The translations under genes were made by a program, and so were the position numbers. Below, in pieces: positions 6,444 to 6,758 of a stretch of DNA of 6,758 nucleotides (its first letter is position 1; the number at the start of each line of letters is the position of its first letter). The notes under the pieces were generated by a model. The model saw only the letters and a list, made by a program, of their open reading frames with translations. It was not told where the DNA came from and did no database searches. The stretch spans positions 1 to 6,758 of the forward strand of contig CAJUMD010000141.1 of NCBI GenBank assembly GCA_910587275.1, given 5' to 3'. The stretch comes from an uncultured Kineothrix sp. Its GTDB lineage: Bacteria > Bacillota > Clostridia > Lachnospirales > Lachnospiraceae.

Positions 6444-6471
6444 ATCATAATTTTTACCGGAATCCTAACAA
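6444..6471 (-). promoter_or_regulatory. Sigma-A-type promoter of the MBOAT operon
   Basis: Read on the - strand, a -35 box TTGTTA (6466-6471) and a -10 box TATGAT (6444-6449) are separated by 16 bases, and the MBOAT ribosome binding site follows about 25 bases downstream. A second possible -10, TATACT, overlaps just below but sits too far (21 bases) from the -35. No operator-like repeat is visible beside it. Confidence 0.55.
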
Positions 6472-6518
6472 TTATTGGCAGGAAAGGCAGTTTTAATAAA
6501 AATTAAAGATTTTTATGC

Positions 6519-6611
6519 ATGGAAGGGTTATTATCCTTCGTTTTCTCCGTATTGGCAAGTGTAGCTGCTTACTACATATGCAAGTGGTTGGATGGGGAAA
6601 ACAGACGGTAG
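6519..6611 (+). CDS. Small hydrophobic single-helix peptide, 30 aa
   Basis: The ORF encodes MEGLLSFVFSVLASVAAYYI followed by CKWLDGENRR: one membrane segment (about residues 4-21), then a tryptophan and a charged tail. It diverges from the MBOAT operon and is followed 37 bases later by a strong hairpin terminator, so a short transcript is plausible. The layout (30 residues, single helix, K-W-L-D, polar end) resembles Fst/Ldr-type membrane-active peptides of type I toxin-antitoxin systems. It also resembles small conserved Clostridia peptides with a YYICKWLD-like ending that I remember but cannot verify. No good ribosome binding site precedes the ATG (only AAAG about 10 bases upstream), and no antisense RNA promoter is evident between ORF and hairpin. 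An overlapping ORF in another frame (from ATG 6515) runs through the terminator stem and is rejected. Function unproven. Confidence 0.5.
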   Translation: MEGLLSFVFSVLASVAAYYICKWLDGENRR

Positions 6612-6648
6612 CACAGCCCAAACGGTTGACTTCTCCGGAAAAGAAGAA

Positions 6649-6700
6649 GAACCCACGAAAGTATCCCAACTACTTTCGTGGGTTCGTTCTTTTTGTAATT
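6649..6700 (+). terminator. Strong rho-independent terminator, possibly bidirectional
   Basis: Positions 6649-6663 (GAACCCACGAAAGTA) pair perfectly with 6671-6685 (TACTTTCGTGGGTTC) around a seven-base loop. On the + strand the stem is followed by GTTCTTTTTG, a fair U-tract. On the - strand the tail is TTCTTCTTTT, so it may also stop transcripts coming from the right. It closes the short transcript of the 30-residue peptide. Confidence 0.85.
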
Positions 6701-6713
6701 ATGGTTAGGAATT

Positions 6714-6755
6714 GTCAATAAATAACTTTTGAATTATGGTATAACATGATATACT
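6714..6755 (+). promoter_or_regulatory. Possible outward promoter at the right edge
   Basis: TATACT (6750-6755) is a good -10 box with TTTGAA (6728-6733) 16 bases upstream as a weak -35. An alternative is TTGTCA (6714-6719) with TATGGT (6737-6742) at 17 bases. It would drive a gene to the right of the window, which is not visible. Confidence 0.35.
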
Positions 6756-6758
6756 CTT

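Noticed and set aside
6515..6721. 68-codon + ORF starting MHGRVIILRF
   Set aside because: It overlaps the 30-residue hydrophobic ORF in another frame and reads through both arms of the terminator hairpin; the product is basic and featureless.
1..6758. CRISPR array, tRNA, rRNA or complete insertion sequence
   Set aside because: No regularly spaced repeats, cloverleaf-like sequence, rRNA core sequence or intact transposase with inverted repeats was seen.

Overview
The window looks like an accessory stretch of a Gram-positive Clostridia chromosome, most likely Lachnospiraceae. This is an inference from AAGG/GGAGG-type ribosome binding sites, a TnpV-type transposon relic, a BlaR1-like M56 peptidase beside an MacB/BceA-type ABC exporter, and an MBOAT acyltransferase pair of the kind used for cell-envelope polymers. 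The two halves differ in character.

Left half (1-3387, mostly + strand): a damaged mosaic. At 71-280 (-) lies the C-terminal part of a TnpV-like transposon protein with its own terminator (36-67). Next comes an AT-rich gene resembling phage T7 Gp13-type GNAT-fold proteins (410-864), broken by a one-base slip in a T7 tract. Five bases later an ABC transporter ATPase begins (870). It carries all ATPase motifs up to the H-loop, then loses frame for lack of one base. The restored frame would end in an exact ATGA overlap with the next gene. That next gene (1624-2325) is only the first membrane segment and extracellular domain of an FtsX/MacB-like permease. A BlaR1/MecR1-type M56 membrane metallopeptidase (2341-3387) follows with a strong ribosome binding site. 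Two single-base frameshifts and one missing permease core indicate a decaying exporter/sensor module, or sequence errors for the two slips.

Centre (about 3388-3736): no large gene. It holds two long imperfect hairpins (3475-3506 and 3520-3554) and, on the - strand, two consecutive 54-codon ORFs overlapping by ATGA. This looks like a dispersed repeat or mobile-element remnant abutting the 3' end of the M56 gene.

Right half (3726-6471, - strand): an intact two-gene operon with a recognisable promoter. An MBOAT-family O-acyltransferase (DltB/AlgI type, 498 aa) is followed by a membrane-anchored SGNH/GDSL-like partner (373 aa). The expected role is transfer of an acyl group, probably acetyl, across the membrane and onto a wall polymer or exopolysaccharide.

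Right edge: divergently on the + strand, a 30-residue single-membrane-segment peptide (6519-6611) is followed by a perfect 15-bp hairpin with a T-rich tail (6649-6685). The arrangement recalls small hydrophobic peptides such as Fst-type toxins, but this is only a structural resemblance. A possible outward promoter lies at the very end.
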